From Filosporella fistucella (Eukaryota > Ascomycota > Leotiomycetes > Helotiales): a DNA stretch of 64,000 nucleotides. The first letter of the stretch is position 1. The number at the start of each line of letters is the position of its first letter. Under the pieces are notes generated by a model that was given only the letters and a program-made list of their open reading frames with translations, was not told where the DNA came from and did not search any database. The stretch is from NCBI GenBank assembly GCA_030077755.1, contig JAQJZZ010000020.1, positions 1,329,890-1,393,889 on the forward strand. Direction: 5' to 3'. The position numbers were made by a program, and so were the translations under genes. Shown one piece after another: positions 1 to 11,106 of the stretch.

Positions 1-358
1 CGAAGCATCACTAGAATTCAATTCGACATTTTTCATCACCTGAGTACCAAGACGTTTCCTACAGTGGCGCATGATATACAAAACGAGAAAAATTTCCAGG
101 TCTATTTAATGATCATCCATTTGTCATTATTGCTCAGCTACTAGGCATTTCAATGCTATTGGTATCCATCACCTTTTAATTTCCTCCGGGACGCCAATTA
201 ACATGTTCCCGTAGCCTTTACGAGCCGACGCCCAAAGACGAACCAGAGCGCGAACTTGGTCTTCTGTGCAACAAATCTATATGATTCCATGTGCGAAAGG
301 CTGCCCTCCAGATGACTAGCAAATTTTCGATATACATTAGTGGTATTTGAATATGCTC
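1..358. other. Intergenic, 3' flank of RAE1
   Basis: No coding region or RNA gene is recognised. It lies downstream of the RAE1 stop codon and probably holds its 3' UTR. Confidence 0.5.
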
Positions 359-1546
359 TTAACGTTTCTTAACGCTTGGACGGGGCTTGCATTCTTCTGA
401 GCCAACCTGGTGTAGCATGATTTTGTTAGGATACTGCGGCGTATTGCTGGCATAGCCTTTGCTCCAATCATAGCTCACAGCATATGCAAAGATACTGCCA
501 TTTCTATCGAATGCTGTAGCGGAGATGGTTCCACCAGTTGTCGGATAGCCTTTCAATCTATGCTTAGCTACTCCGTCCCAGAAATGAAATGTACCATCGG
601 AGCCAGCAGTACTGAAAGTGCCATGCACTGGATGGAACGATATGGCGTTGACAGAGTAAACGTTTGTCATGTTGTTTTGAGGTGGGTCCCGGTGGCATTT
701 AAATGAGAAATTTGAGCTGAATGTGTCAGTTGTCGCTAGTCAGGGATTTTGTGAACGAATATAACGCTTACCTTGCATCTTTCTCCTCAACGTATTGGAT
801 AGCGCATCTTCCCTCGATACTTCCAACCGCAAATCCTGTAGCATCCGGGAAGCAGCTTACCACACGTGTCTGCCATTTTAATGGACTTTGCAGGGTTTTG
901 TAGAACTTCGTAGGTTCACTCAGGTTGATGACGTTGATATATCGATCAGCTGTGCCAACGACAAGGAGGTTCTTCTTCACATCCAATGTATAGACTCTCT
1001 CTTGGCATTGGACTGTGGCGACTGCTGTTGCTTGACGCAGATCCCAATACTTGATAGTTTTGTCCCATGATCCTGTCACCAACATAGGTCCATTGGAAAG
1101 AGTGGACTCAAAATACCGCGCGCAGCGGATTGGCTGGTCATGCGCCGCAACTTGTGTAGATGTGTTCGCGCCAGCTCCGAGGTCGATGACACGGGCAGCT
1201 TTGTCTGCGCCAGCACCAACAACCTTTGTGCCATCCTACATAACCATAAAGTTAGTCTCTACAAGGAGCGTATTTCCTTACAGGTAGAGCTTACGGGAGA
1301 CCAGTCGCAGCTGAGAACTGGCGCTTCACAATCAAAGAAAGCTTTCCCACTGCTTCCGCCATTATTGACTTCGTAGATTCGGACCTTCTTGTCCCAGGAT
1401 GCAACAGCCAAATGCTCTGACTGAGGGGAGAATGAGATGTCGGAGATGCTGTCCTCAGGGGGGTTGGATAGAGGCACATCTTTGGAGAGATCCCCGAGGG
1501 TGTTCGCTTGATTTGTAGAGGTCGCTGATCCAAATAGCCCCGCCAT
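359..1546 (-). CDS. RAE1: mRNA export factor Rae1/Gle2 (WD40 protein)
   Basis: Coding exons on the minus strand are 1546-1295, 1235-772 and 716-359, giving 357 aa, the usual size of the family. Introns are 1236-1294 (phase 0, GTAAGC donor) and 717-771 (GTAAGC donor, CAG acceptor). The protein starts MAGLFGSATS and carries WD40 blade signatures such as ASWDKKVRIYEV (about residues 55-70), GSWDKTIKYWDLR (about 138-150) and the late blade GSDGTFHFWD. It ends in a basic PRPSVKKR tail. Rae1/Gle2 is a seven-bladed beta-propeller that docks on the Gle2-binding segment of a nucleoporin at the nuclear pore and supports mRNA export. The ATG at 1546 was chosen because family similarity begins there; earlier in-frame codons upstream are not ATG. 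The family call is from recognised sequence; the cellular role is family knowledge. Confidence 0.95.
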
Positions 1547-1570
1547 CTCTAGAGCTGACTGAATGCACAA

Positions 1571-3179
1571 GGGCCAGAGACGTGAGCAGTGATTGATCTA
1601 GCGTACAATTGGGTAAGCGTGCTGTGGTGTTTGTGGGCGTGGAAGAGGTATGTTGGGGAGGAAGATCGTTGAACCAATCTTGCCTCTTTCTTAGGCAGCA
1701 AGGTAGAACTTCTTGTAGTCAACCTGAGGTGTTGATGGTGGAAGAATTCGACTTGGCAGGGGGGAAAGGATTGTGGAATTCTTTCAACTTCGCTTTCAGT
1801 CGTTCCGTTCTGTTCTGTTCTGAGTGAGCTGTAGACCTACTCTGGGGATCAGTTTAGGTACGGAACTTTGTTTAGCTGCAGCCGTGTTTCTTCATCTCTG
1901 CATGCGGCTAACACGAGCTAAGCCACACGAGCACACCTTCAGCTCCATTCCAGCTTAGGCGCGGTGGCACGTGATGTGGTGCAGCTTGCTCTGGCCCAAG
2001 GCTGCCTGACGAGAAAAGCCCTCGCTACCTTAGGTGTCCACCCCACCAACTTAGGTAGCAGGGTACCTACCAATGGAAATGCCAAAGCGCTAAGTGAACT
2101 CGCGCTAGGTAGCGAACAGAGCCTGCCACTACAAAATAAAAAATAAAATTACATCTTCTTCTTTTCTTCATCTTCTCGCTCAAAGAATCGCATTCAAAGC
2201 ATACATACAGAGAGGTCCTTGCTGATCTTTCGGCTGTTACAGCTATCTTTGTTTTGGGAGAAAGTCCCCGGACGACCTTCTTTAGAGAAGGACTGCGGAA
2301 ACGCGTCGCCATAGAAGCACATTGCGACCTGTCCTCCTCCAATTCTATGATCATGCCTTCCACCCTCTTGCCGCAGGTACTGCATCCCTACTAATCTCGG
2401 TCCCTCGAGCCTCAATGGGAAAGCTGAATGGATGAAGATATGAGTCCGATCTTTTCCTCCGCTGCTCGTCGGCACGGTGTGATGTAAGCTGTGGGAGGCA
2501 TTGGGGCTGTGCCTAGGCTGGTCAAGATGTTCTGGAGGCTGGAGGAAATTCGTCGAGATCGATAGTTATGCGATTGCCGCTGTAGCTGCGCAAGCAGGCT
2601 CAACGGTAACTCGATGGGGCTTATTCTTGACTCGAGAAGATATATTTGATTTTGCGTCCATAGCTTATGGAAAGCGGAGCTCGCTGTCGAATTTCGAGAC
2701 GCTCACTCTAGTATACTGTCCCCAGACGGTATACGGTTTCGATATGGTACATCGTATCTCAGAAGCTCTGTCGAACGGGCTGGACTCAAAGCATTTTTAT
2801 GATGATCACCAAATAGAGTCAAGCACTGAAGTGATTCTGTCTGACGGCTTGATTGCCTGATTTTAGATCACTGTTGATGACTATCAGCGTTATGGTATCT
2901 GAATTTTGCTCCCTTCTCTCCATTTCTAGCTTGCAAATTGCCCTCAGCCACCATAGCCGTAAAGCTTGGAAAGCCAGGCTGATGACCTGCCAGGCCCTTT
3001 ATGGCAGGTATTCTACCCCAGCTACTTTCGGCCTTTTCAATACACTCGTCGAATATTCATCTCGTAATGTGCAGCGCTGACAAATTATCGATCCGCCGTA
3101 CTCTCCTTGACCAGCCTAGATCTTCGCCAAAGCTATTATCACTCTGTGGGGTACGAAGGGTATCTAATGGTTTTGGATA
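1571..3179. other. Intergenic region between RAE1 and the next minus-strand gene
   Basis: This 1.6 kb stretch holds the RAE1 promoter and the 3' flank of the next gene. Around 2020-2110 there are several CTTAGGT/GGTACCTACC/GCTAGGTAGC words like those of the 9.8-10.8 kb spacer. A plus-strand open frame at 2501-2860 opens with TTG and resembles nothing I recognise, so I do not call it a gene. Confidence 0.45.
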
Positions 3180-4715
3180 TCACATTAACCCACCCAACAC
3201 CACTTTGCCAACACCTGCAACCTCACTCTTGACGCCTGCGCGGCTACTGTCTTCAAACTCTTTGACCACACCCTGAACTATAATTTTCCTTACCCTTGTA
3301 TCTGCCTTAGTAAACATCTCGGCCACAGCAGGGCTGCACTCTCTAGGAGAAGAGATAAGGCTCATAAGTCTTGTATAGCAATCAATCAATACGTCGCAGA
3401 GTGTTGCGAACGTCTCGTAGAAATCTGGATCAAACGGTAATGACGGTGTCAAAAGATGAGTGTATTCTTCTCCGGGTAGAAGATCGGTTTCGCTACCCAG
3501 AAATGATGCTGTACCATTTCCTCCCCCGGAAGCACTGTTGATGGCTGAGGACTTCGAATCCGCCGAATCATTGCCCATTGGAAGTCCTATATCTGCTGCA
3601 GAGCTCGTCCGTCGGCCTTTACCACTTGTTCCCGTCGCCCTCTTGAACATTTGGGGAAATCGACCTCGGGACAGAGATGACGAGCCATCTGGGTGGTGTA
3701 TTTGTTGAAATGACTCAAACTCTGCGAGGAGAGCGTTTAAAGTCTTGAGGAATTCGGTCGGGCTGGAGGAGTTGAGATCGAGGATAGTAGGGAGCGACAG
3801 TCCAAGTAGCAAATAGTTTGTGGCACGGCGGGCGAGTTTGCGCGAGTCAAAGTATGGCATCCGTTGTAGGTCGGGTTTGTTGAACAATAATGTGTTAAAC
3901 CAGTATACTCGCCCTTCGTGGCTATGCCATCTGTTAGCATTTTGTACGGCTTCACATGGTTGAGACACGAGATGCCAGAGCAATGACATACGCTTTCCTT
4001 AGGTAGTCTAACGTTGATATCCTTTTTGAAGATGTGTCTTGGATATGCTGATATGTGATCGTTTCCAGAGTTGGACTTGGAGGAGCAAAGGCCGGGGGGC
4101 CATTAGGCCCAATGGATTGATAGCCAGTCCCTGGCCGAGCCAGCATATTGCAGACTGTAAGGATCGCAAAGCTCCAAATATATTGAATGCGTTCCAGGAG
4201 GACACTGAGCTTCAGTCGGAGGCCAGGGTCGAGCTGTCTGCTTTGGGAGTTGTAGAATACTTCTAGATCCTGAAGTTTGGCGCCTGTTGTAACTACTAGT
4301 ATGCATGCAAGCTTTCGAATATTCTGCTCGCCAAAGAATTGCGATAGAGGAGGAGTGAGTGTCTTAGGTATTTGGAATGGGTGGAACTCATGCAGCGGCG
4401 ATATGTGATCTGAAAGTGGTTTCTCACGGGCCAGCTTATAATCGTATATTGACTGGAGGGTTTCGAGACACGCTCCGGGAAGGGGTTCGATCTCCAGCTC
4501 AAGGGCAGAGGATGCAGGGGCTCTTGTATGGTGTACTTGTCCCCTACCTAGCTCGCCTAGGAACGGTGCAGCCTCGCCTTCACTCGTTGCCTGGCGAGGC
4601 TGGCGCACATACTCCGTACGCAAACGTGTTTTTGTTTCTCTTCATCTCAACTGCAACGCTCAACCTCGACTCTCCCTTACCGAACAAGCTATCACTCCAT
4701 ACCTTTTCTGCTCAT
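3180..4715 (-). CDS. Conserved fungal protein of unknown function
   Basis: The firm part is two exons on the minus strand: about 4535-3992 and 3930-3180, joined across a 61-bp intron (3931-3991; GTATGT donor, GCTAACAG branch/acceptor). The join gives the reading LRKAWHSHEGRVYWFN. The 5' end is less sure. No in-frame ATG exists in the long open frame, and the best model adds a 13-nt first exon at 4715-4703 (ATGAGCAGAAAAG, then GTATGG) spliced to 4535, starting MSRKVHHTRAP, 435 aa in total. The AAG acceptor there is weak. The N-terminal half is helical and acidic-to-mixed. A low-complexity Ser/Gly-rich linker lies around 3470-3650. The C-terminus ends GVGKVVLGGLM. I see no catalytic motif, signal peptide or membrane segment, and I do not recognise a named family. 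It is divergent from ECT1, with only 66 bp between the two proposed start codons. Confidence 0.65.
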
Positions 4716-4781
4716 GCTGTTTTTTTCCACAGGTCAATTTGCCCCAGCTTTTTTCCAACTCAATTCGGTATCTCAGGATCA
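4716..4781. promoter_or_regulatory. Compact divergent promoter between the unknown gene and ECT1
   Basis: Only 66 bp separate the proposed ATG of the minus-strand gene (4715) from the ECT1 ATG (4782). The stretch has pyrimidine-rich runs (such as the T-run and CCAC near 4720-4732) but no clear TATA box. Promoter elements of each gene must overlap the other's 5' transcribed region if the start models are right. Confidence 0.4.
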
Positions 4782-6334
4782 ATGGCCAGCAGTCGGCGCG
4801 ACGACGATGCCCCGCCTGGTGAGCCAGCTCGTGAGGTCCTGGAGAGTAGAATATGGGTAGATGGATGCTGGGACTTCTTTCACCATGGTATGGACAATCT
4901 TGCCGAGCCTGTCGATATTAATTGCGGTCCCGCTACCTATTGGAATTATCGTCCGCAATTGCAGTGTTGATTCCAGGCTCTTCCAGGTCATGCAGGCGCA
5001 ATGCTGCAAGCACGGCAATTGGGCACCGAGCTCTACGTTGGCGTCCATTCTGATGAGTCGATTTTAGACAATAAAGGGCCAACCGTGATGACTTTGCAGG
5101 AACGGTAATACTGCCACGCGCCGGGCTACTGAGAACCTGCTGATTGTCTTTTTCCTCAGCATCGCGGCCGTTGATGCTTGCCGGTGGGTCACTCAATCTG
5201 TGCCTTATGCGCCGTATGTCACATCACTGCCGTGGATCTCTCATTATGGCTGTCAATATGTCGTTCATGGAGATGATATCACCTCCGACGGCAGCGGTGA
5301 GGACTGCTATAGGTTTGTCAAGGCAGCCGGCAGATTCAAAGTGGTTAAACGAACGCCGAGTATTTCCACCACAGATTTAGTAGGGCGGATGTTACTATGT
5401 ACCCGAACCCATTTCATTAGGTCGTTATCTCGAGTCTTGACCGGTATGGAGGGCTCAGGGTCTGAAGCCGAAAGAAAGGCAGAGGGGGCCGCTATGACAG
5501 AAAGAATGCGAGCTTATGCAACGGACGAAACTGGTTCCAATACGGGATCAAGTGTCTGGTTTTGGGCTGCTTCGATCGAAGCCAGAGAAGCTGACACTGA
5601 AGAAGAGAAGGGGGTCTTTAGCTGTCTATGTCAAGGTTCTCAGCCAAAGCCCGGACAGCGGGTCGTTTATGTAGACGGAGGGTTTGACCTCTTTTCATCC
5701 GGCCACATAGAATTTCTAAGACAGGTAATCAAAGCAGAGGAAAAGCTTGGCGCTATTGAAGGTTGGTATACACCTCAAGCTGTTCAAGAACGACTCGCGA
5801 AAGGAAATGATTATGGGCCTGTTTTCATAGTTGCTGGCGTCCACGATGATGAGGTTATTAACCACTGGAAGGGGGTCAACTATCCAATCATGAACATCTA
5901 TGAGAGGGGACTTTGCGTTTTACAGTGCAAGGTAAAATATTTGGGGGTTAAATCCGAGCTGTGCTGACTATGTCTAGTATGTCCATTCCGTGATATTTGG
6001 TGCCCCATTCTCCCCAACTCGCTCGTATCTTACCTCAATGGCATGGGGAACACCAGACGCTGTGTACCATGGCCCTACAAGCTTCATGCCTTTAACGTAT
6101 GACCCTTACACGGCTCCTAAGAATATGGGTATATATAGGGAGATAGGGGACCATGACTTCGCAGGAGTCAATGCTGAGCAGATCGTTCAACGGATATTGA
6201 AAAGCAGAGACATGTACGAAGAAAGACAGCGAGTGAAAGGTGTAAAGGGCATTGGGGAGGAGGCCCAAAGAACGAGAGAACGTATGGAAGAAGAGCAACG
6301 AGTCCGAGAGGTTGAGAAGGCACACATAGCCTGA
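4782..6334 (+). CDS. ECT1: Ethanolamine-phosphate cytidylyltransferase
   Basis: Exons 4782-4887, 4987-5104, 5160-5931 and 5978-6334 give 450 aa; introns are 99, 55 and 46 bp. The enzyme converts CTP and phosphoethanolamine to CDP-ethanolamine in the Kennedy pathway for phosphatidylethanolamine. Two tandem cytidylyltransferase folds are visible. The first has HHGH at residues 34-37 (the HxGH nucleotide-binding motif) and RTPSISTTD at 139-147, matching the RTxGISTT signature. The second has VDGGFDLFSSGH at 246-257. A charged Glu/Arg-rich C-terminal tail follows. The first intron splits the glycine codon inside HHGH. The frame is continuous and all splice junctions are consistent, so the gene looks intact. 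The Ect1 call rather than Pct1 rests on the duplicated catalytic domain. Confidence 0.95.
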
Positions 6335-6704
6335 ACTCAACGTGGCTCGTTCATATTCTGGTCTTTGTTATTAGCATCGCATTGTCCCTAGCGTTCAACA
6401 CGTAGATGGCGACGTGGTAGATTATTGTCACTGCTCAATGTCAACAATTAAATGGGACATGCCCAACATCCCTGCTGCTTTGGATGTCATTCTTTCTTGC
6501 ACCACAGACGACTAGAGGCCTAATGAGTATCAAATATCTGCGCGGTCTTCGGCCAAGGATGTTCAAGTCCGCACCCAGAAGCGATCATTACGAAGCAATA
6601 TGAGTACTCCTCTCGATTTCAAGAGTCTGCTGTGATTCTAAACCATCTTGATCGGATCTCGCAACATTAGCTATCCGAGTGAACCAGAAAATAATTTTAT
6701 ACTG
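6335..6704. other. Convergent intergenic region
   Basis: This 370-bp gap separates the convergent ECT1 and dehydrogenase stop codons. It has no open frame of note and no recognised element; the 3' UTRs probably lie here. Confidence 0.5.
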
Positions 6705-7952
6705 CTAATCATTTTGGCCCAAGCCTGAATCTATCGAAATTGTCAGTTCTGCTGCAAGTACCTCCTCTGTAGCTGAAAGTCGACCCTTACCGACTTGAAT
6801 CCTTTGTCCTGTCATTGACGCATTCTTTGCAACATCGACAAATGCTTGGGCGCAGTCTTCCAAGTTAGTCTAGACATTTAGTCAGGTATGTTTGGCCATC
6901 GTTCATGGATATTGAGCTCACATCTTTCTTCAGCCAAGATTTTTCCTCTAATTCCCTCATCGAGTCTTCTCCGTATTTGTTGCCCTGGAATGACATCGGG
7001 TCAGTACCGTCGCAATAGATGTCAAGAACAATCGCAACAAATCAGTACTCACCCACTCAGTTCGAAGCAAACCTGGGAGTACAGCGTTGACACGAACTTT
7101 CGGGCCTTGAGTACTCGCTAGGCATCTCATCAGATGTAGTTGGGCTGCCTTTGTCACACTGTAGGGCATGCTGCTGCCACTTGGAATCCTCCCAGCAATG
7201 CTAGAAGTGATGATAAAGACACCGCCCTCGGGATTTGAATTGAAGATCGGGACAGCTGCGCGCATCAATATAAATTGAGCTTTAACATTAACCGCGTAAC
7301 ACCGGTCCCAATCCTCGATCGAGGGTGCTTCAAGGTCTTTGAAAGTGGAGAACCTAGTGTAACCCTATCACAACGTCATTTTTGCCATCAATGGATAGGG
7401 AATGTGTCTAACGGCATTAGAAACAATAATATCAAGCCCACCAAGCTTTTTAATAGTCTCTGTAACAATATTGATGCAATCGGCTTCGACTCCCATATCC
7501 TATTAATTGTTAGACTTTACATACAACCGGTGTTGACAGATCGATAGCTGCTGGAATAACATGGCTTGCTTCACTTACGCCTTGGAGCAAGACCACTTTC
7601 GTACTATGTTCCTTCTCAATCGCCTCAGCGACTCCCTTGGCTCTGTCGGCACTCAAGTTGTAGTTGATAGCAACATCACAGCCCTCTGCCGCAAACTTGA
7701 GGCAAATAAGCGCTCCTAGTCCTCTGAGGAATTATATGTGTCAGTAAGGTATGTACCATCATAGTGTTGCAACTCCCCTTCCTCCTGCAATCAATGTTTG
7801 CCTGCCACTACACATACGGCATTATAAAATCAAATTGGCATTGGTGCCATTGAAGCGGACACCACTGCAAGTAAAACGACCACCAAAGTTTAACTTACGT
7901 ACCTTGAGCCGCCAGTCACTAGTATCTTCCTGTTTTTGAGGTCATATGGCAT
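6705..7952 (-). CDS. Short-chain dehydrogenase/reductase (classical SDR)
   Basis: Seven exons on the minus strand: 7952-7903, 7723-7579, 7499-7413, 7364-7053, 6984-6922, 6869-6791 and 6730-6705, encoding 253 aa, typical for a classical SDR. The cofactor motif TGGSRGLG is at residues 13-20 and the NAG motif at 93-95. The catalytic set is N120, S148/S149 and YSVTK (Y162, K166). The pattern fits an NAD(P)H-dependent Rossmann oxidoreductase, probably cytosolic because no targeting signal is seen. Substrate cannot be predicted; 3-oxoacyl-ACP-reductase-like is a common database label. Introns are 179, 79, 48, 68, 52 and 60 bp; the third starts with a weak GTTAGA donor. All junctions preserve frame, so the gene seems intact. 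It has no biosynthetic neighbours. Confidence 0.85.
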
Positions 7953-8583
7953 TGTGAAGGAAAGTATCGTGGCAGACTTGTTGCTCGCGCATCTATTCTC
8001 ACCTATGATGAATTTGTTGCTTTAAACAATTGACAGAGGTTGACAGGGCGCAGACGTAGTGTACGGTACATGATCAGGTGGGGCGGTAATTCATCAAAAG
8101 CATTGGATTACGACTTCCCTGGGCGGCGTTTTCGCAGCGGTGTTCGTCAATAATATAGGTCAATTATGCGGGGGGGGATGTCCCGCACCACCACATACTC
8201 CAAGCCATGCTAGTAGCCATACCATGGTGTACTAAGTAAGATATACATGGCAAAGGAAAGATCCGGATGGCTCGCAGAACTGTACCCTCTCATATCTCCT
8301 TCGTTTTCACACACGCTCCGTATTTGCCTGGTGCCACGAACAACATCGACCCGTATCTCAATAACATCAATCACAAATGGGGCATAGATGGCAATCAGGT
8401 ACTGGGCAACCTTTATGCCTTTGAAATAGCTAAAGTACAGCTGGGATTTTATGCCAGATTCATCGAAATCACAATGCATGACCGGAAGTTAATATCCTGC
8501 CATCCGCCAACAGACAACATCATAAGTCTGCCTGCTATCGACAATGAGATAGCAGCGACTACTTCCACCCCACGGGAATCGTT
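7953..8583. other. Intergenic region upstream of the SDR gene
   Basis: This 630-bp gap lies between two minus-strand genes. It holds the SDR promoter side, a G8 run near 8170 and the 3' flank of the STF2-like gene. A 106-codon plus-strand open frame at 8267-8587 has an ATG but no recognisable similarity, so I do not annotate it. Confidence 0.45.
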
Positions 8584-9551
8584 TTAGACAGTCTTGGACT
8601 TCTCGTCCTCGTCAATGCTTCCATCAGAGCTCTCCGTATTAACACGTCGGGTCTCAGGAAGTTCATCGTCTTCGGCGCCATGCAGCTCCTCCTCAAATAC
8701 CGGCTCCTTTTCGACTTGCTCAAATTTGGTCTTGAAGTCCTTCAGGCCAGCTGTATAGCTGCTGCTGTTGGAGCGGCGGCGAGCATCTATAGGCAAATTA
8801 GTGCCGAGTTTGATAAGGAGAAAACAGCGAGCGACTCGGTCTGCTAGAAGCTGTGCGCGTTTATGCCCAGGTCAAATGCAGGGTAAAGCTCGACATACTC
8901 GCAAGATTGAAGCCTTCGTCCTGGACTTCTTCCCCATCTACACCCCTACGCGATTGGAAATCAGTGATGGTCCAGTTGGAACGGGAACAAGAGGTACCCA
9001 CCAGCCACCTTTGCCGGCTCCATTCTTCTTTGTCTTCTTTGGATCAGTATCAACGTGGCCGGACTTGGCAAAGTAACGAGGGAGGTGCTGTTGAGTGGAA
9101 CAATTAGTGAACGTTATGGGCTAGTTTGTGAAGCTGTCCATGCGTACTTCAGTAGCAGCAGCAGTGCCATCGGCCAAACCGGCGTGATCTTGCACAATTA
9201 GCTTCATACTCCTGCCGATTCTCAAGTGAAGTAGGAGGTATATGGGCGAGGTATTCAGCTCCGTCGTGAGCTCTGAAAGTCTGCATGGCGGGGTCGTGCG
9301 GTTGATGGGTGTCGTAATGCAAATCTAGGAACAACAATTGGGCAGACAACTTACCACGATCGTTGTATTTGGTGGTTTTACCCACTGCCAATAAGTCAGC
9401 TAGAAGACAAATGAAGATAATCTTGGTATTAAGAGGTCATTGAGGTGATAGCATATACCAAAGCTGACTTAGATTCGATAGAGGCGGGGTAGCTGGGGCA
9501 GAATGCGGGGAGCAGGAGGCGATGCTTGAATATGATGTACAAGTACTTACT
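8584..9551 (-). CDS. Stf2/Tma10-like small hydrophilic protein
   Basis: Proposed coding pieces on the minus strand: 9551 (the A of the start codon), 9384-9355, 9188-9148, 9087-9002, 8945-8899 and 8786-8584, giving 135 aa. All phases fit. The start codon would be split A|TG by a 166-bp intron (9385-9550; GTAAGT donor, TTGGCAG acceptor). No ATG occurs on this strand between about 9455 and 9828 to serve instead. The protein starts MGKTTKYNDRDHAGLADG. It has the family core PRYFAKSGHVDTDPKKTKKN followed by GAGKGGWG and a Ser/Arg patch RRRSNSSS, and ends in an acidic tail. This resembles yeast Stf2/Tma10, small disordered proteins tied to ATP synthase stabilisation, ribosomes and desiccation tolerance. 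Family membership is inferred from the YF..G....KK..G.GKGNWG pattern. Five introns in 0.97 kb is dense. Confidence 0.7.
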
Positions 9552-11106
9552 GATTGAGGTATCAAGGAATTTGATTGATACGTTTAGAGATTGAGATTGT
9601 GTTTGAATTGCGGATTGTGATGTGAAGGGCTGTGGTATGTTGTATTGGATGTGATGGTGGGAAAGAGAAGGCGAAGAACTTCGGGCGAGGTGGGAGTTTA
9701 TGCTTCTGAGGTGAGGGTGATGGTGAATAAGAATGTCGCGTGATCGAGCTCGCTCAACCTGGAAGGGGGCGGTGGTGGTGCGTTGCTGCTAGGGACTAGG
9801 TACTAGGTACTACCCAGGTATTGCTACATCCATCCTGTGCCTCTTGAGTATCCGTGAAGAGCACACAAGTAGATTCATTTTATCTCTCACTCGGGGTATA
9901 TAGCTATGTCTAGGTGTTTGCATGGTCAGTTGGGATGTCGATGTGTACTTCCGTGAGTATGCAGTACGATTACAAGCTGATGCAGTGTTTTTTCTGTTCA
10001 CCTTATACTCTCCACTTCAGATGGTACCCAAGTAGGTGATATTCATACAACGTAGAATTACATAGGTGGGTATGCATCTACCTTAGGTGGATAAAGATGA
10101 GCCATATAATTACCTAGGTAGGTACTATACCTTCCTTCCCAACTCCCTACCGTGTTATAGAATACCTGCCTATGAATGGAAGTTAGATCTAAGTACAAGT
10201 ACAAGTACAACATGGTTTGCATCATTCCATTTATACATCCTGTACCTCACGAATAGTGCCCAATAGATGCCAGAGCTCGAGGTACGTAGTACTTGGATAT
10301 GTTGCACTTGCCCTTGGGGACATTCACATACCTAACACAGGCTGAGTGCCCCAATTCTAATACAGGTTGGTACCTAGTAGCAATACTCCAAGCTGTATAC
10401 TAGTTCCACTGCACAAAGCGAATCTACCTAGCTAGGTAAAGCCACTTCGTACTACGTTGTATAAATGTAAAGCGTGGCGTAATAATTACCTGGTGCGTGA
10501 GGTGGTGTGTCCCAAATGGAATGTGAATGTAAGTGGGGTGACAAAGGGGCTGTGTCACCCATAATGCAGCAATGCGGTAGGTACATGGTACCCAAGTACC
10601 TACCTACCTGCTGTTTGTGACGTAAATCTCACCAAAAAAGGTTCCTCCCTAGGCAATTTTTGTAGGTACTTCAAGGTCCTAATTAACCCGGGTGCTTACT
10701 TGGTAGCTACCCATGTACCAAATTCAAAAATATACCTAAGTATCTATGTACCTGTATTTATGTAGAGGGTGTGTGTATCCAATTCCTGCAGTGCTATTAG
10801 TGGATGAACCTCGCTCGGTCTCGCTTCACCTTATCGTCCTCCCCGCGGAGCTGAGAAATTACAACATTTCCAATCTCGACAAAATATTTTCCCCTCTACA
10901 CTTCCTCTACGTTTCCTCTCTGGCCCATCATCCCTTGCACGGACGTCAACAGGTTTTCTTACAAAATCACGACGAAAGACACCTATCGTCTCATACCCTA
11001 TCAGAGCGGAATACCGCTCGAACTTCATCTTCAAAATCTTGCACTGTAGCAATCAATTCCCAGCATCCTTCTACGCTTTCCTCGATACCGGTACCCCAGC
11101 AGCAGA
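9552..11106. other. Long intergenic spacer rich in TACCTAGGTA-like words
   Basis: The stretch separates the divergent STF2-like gene and DRE2. From about 9788 to 10760 it is crowded with short related words such as GGTACTAGGTAC, ACCTAGGTAGGTAC, GGTACCTAG, CTAGCTAGGTA and ACCTACCTACC, in both orientations. An AAGTAC-type microsatellite lies at 10193-10210. From about 10860 to 11100 the DNA becomes pyrimidine-rich, as expected for the DRE2 leader. No gene is supported; the overlapping plus-strand frame 10746-11141 is out of phase with DRE2 and featureless. Confidence 0.6.

Noticed and set aside
2501..2860. 119-codon plus-strand open frame between RAE1 and the unknown gene
   Set aside because: It opens with TTG, has no recognisable domain, and downstream sequence in the same frame is full of stops; no support for a gene.
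8267..8587. 106-codon plus-strand ATG frame downstream of the STF2-like gene
   Set aside because: No recognisable similarity or splice partner; it lies where the STF2-like 3' UTR is expected.
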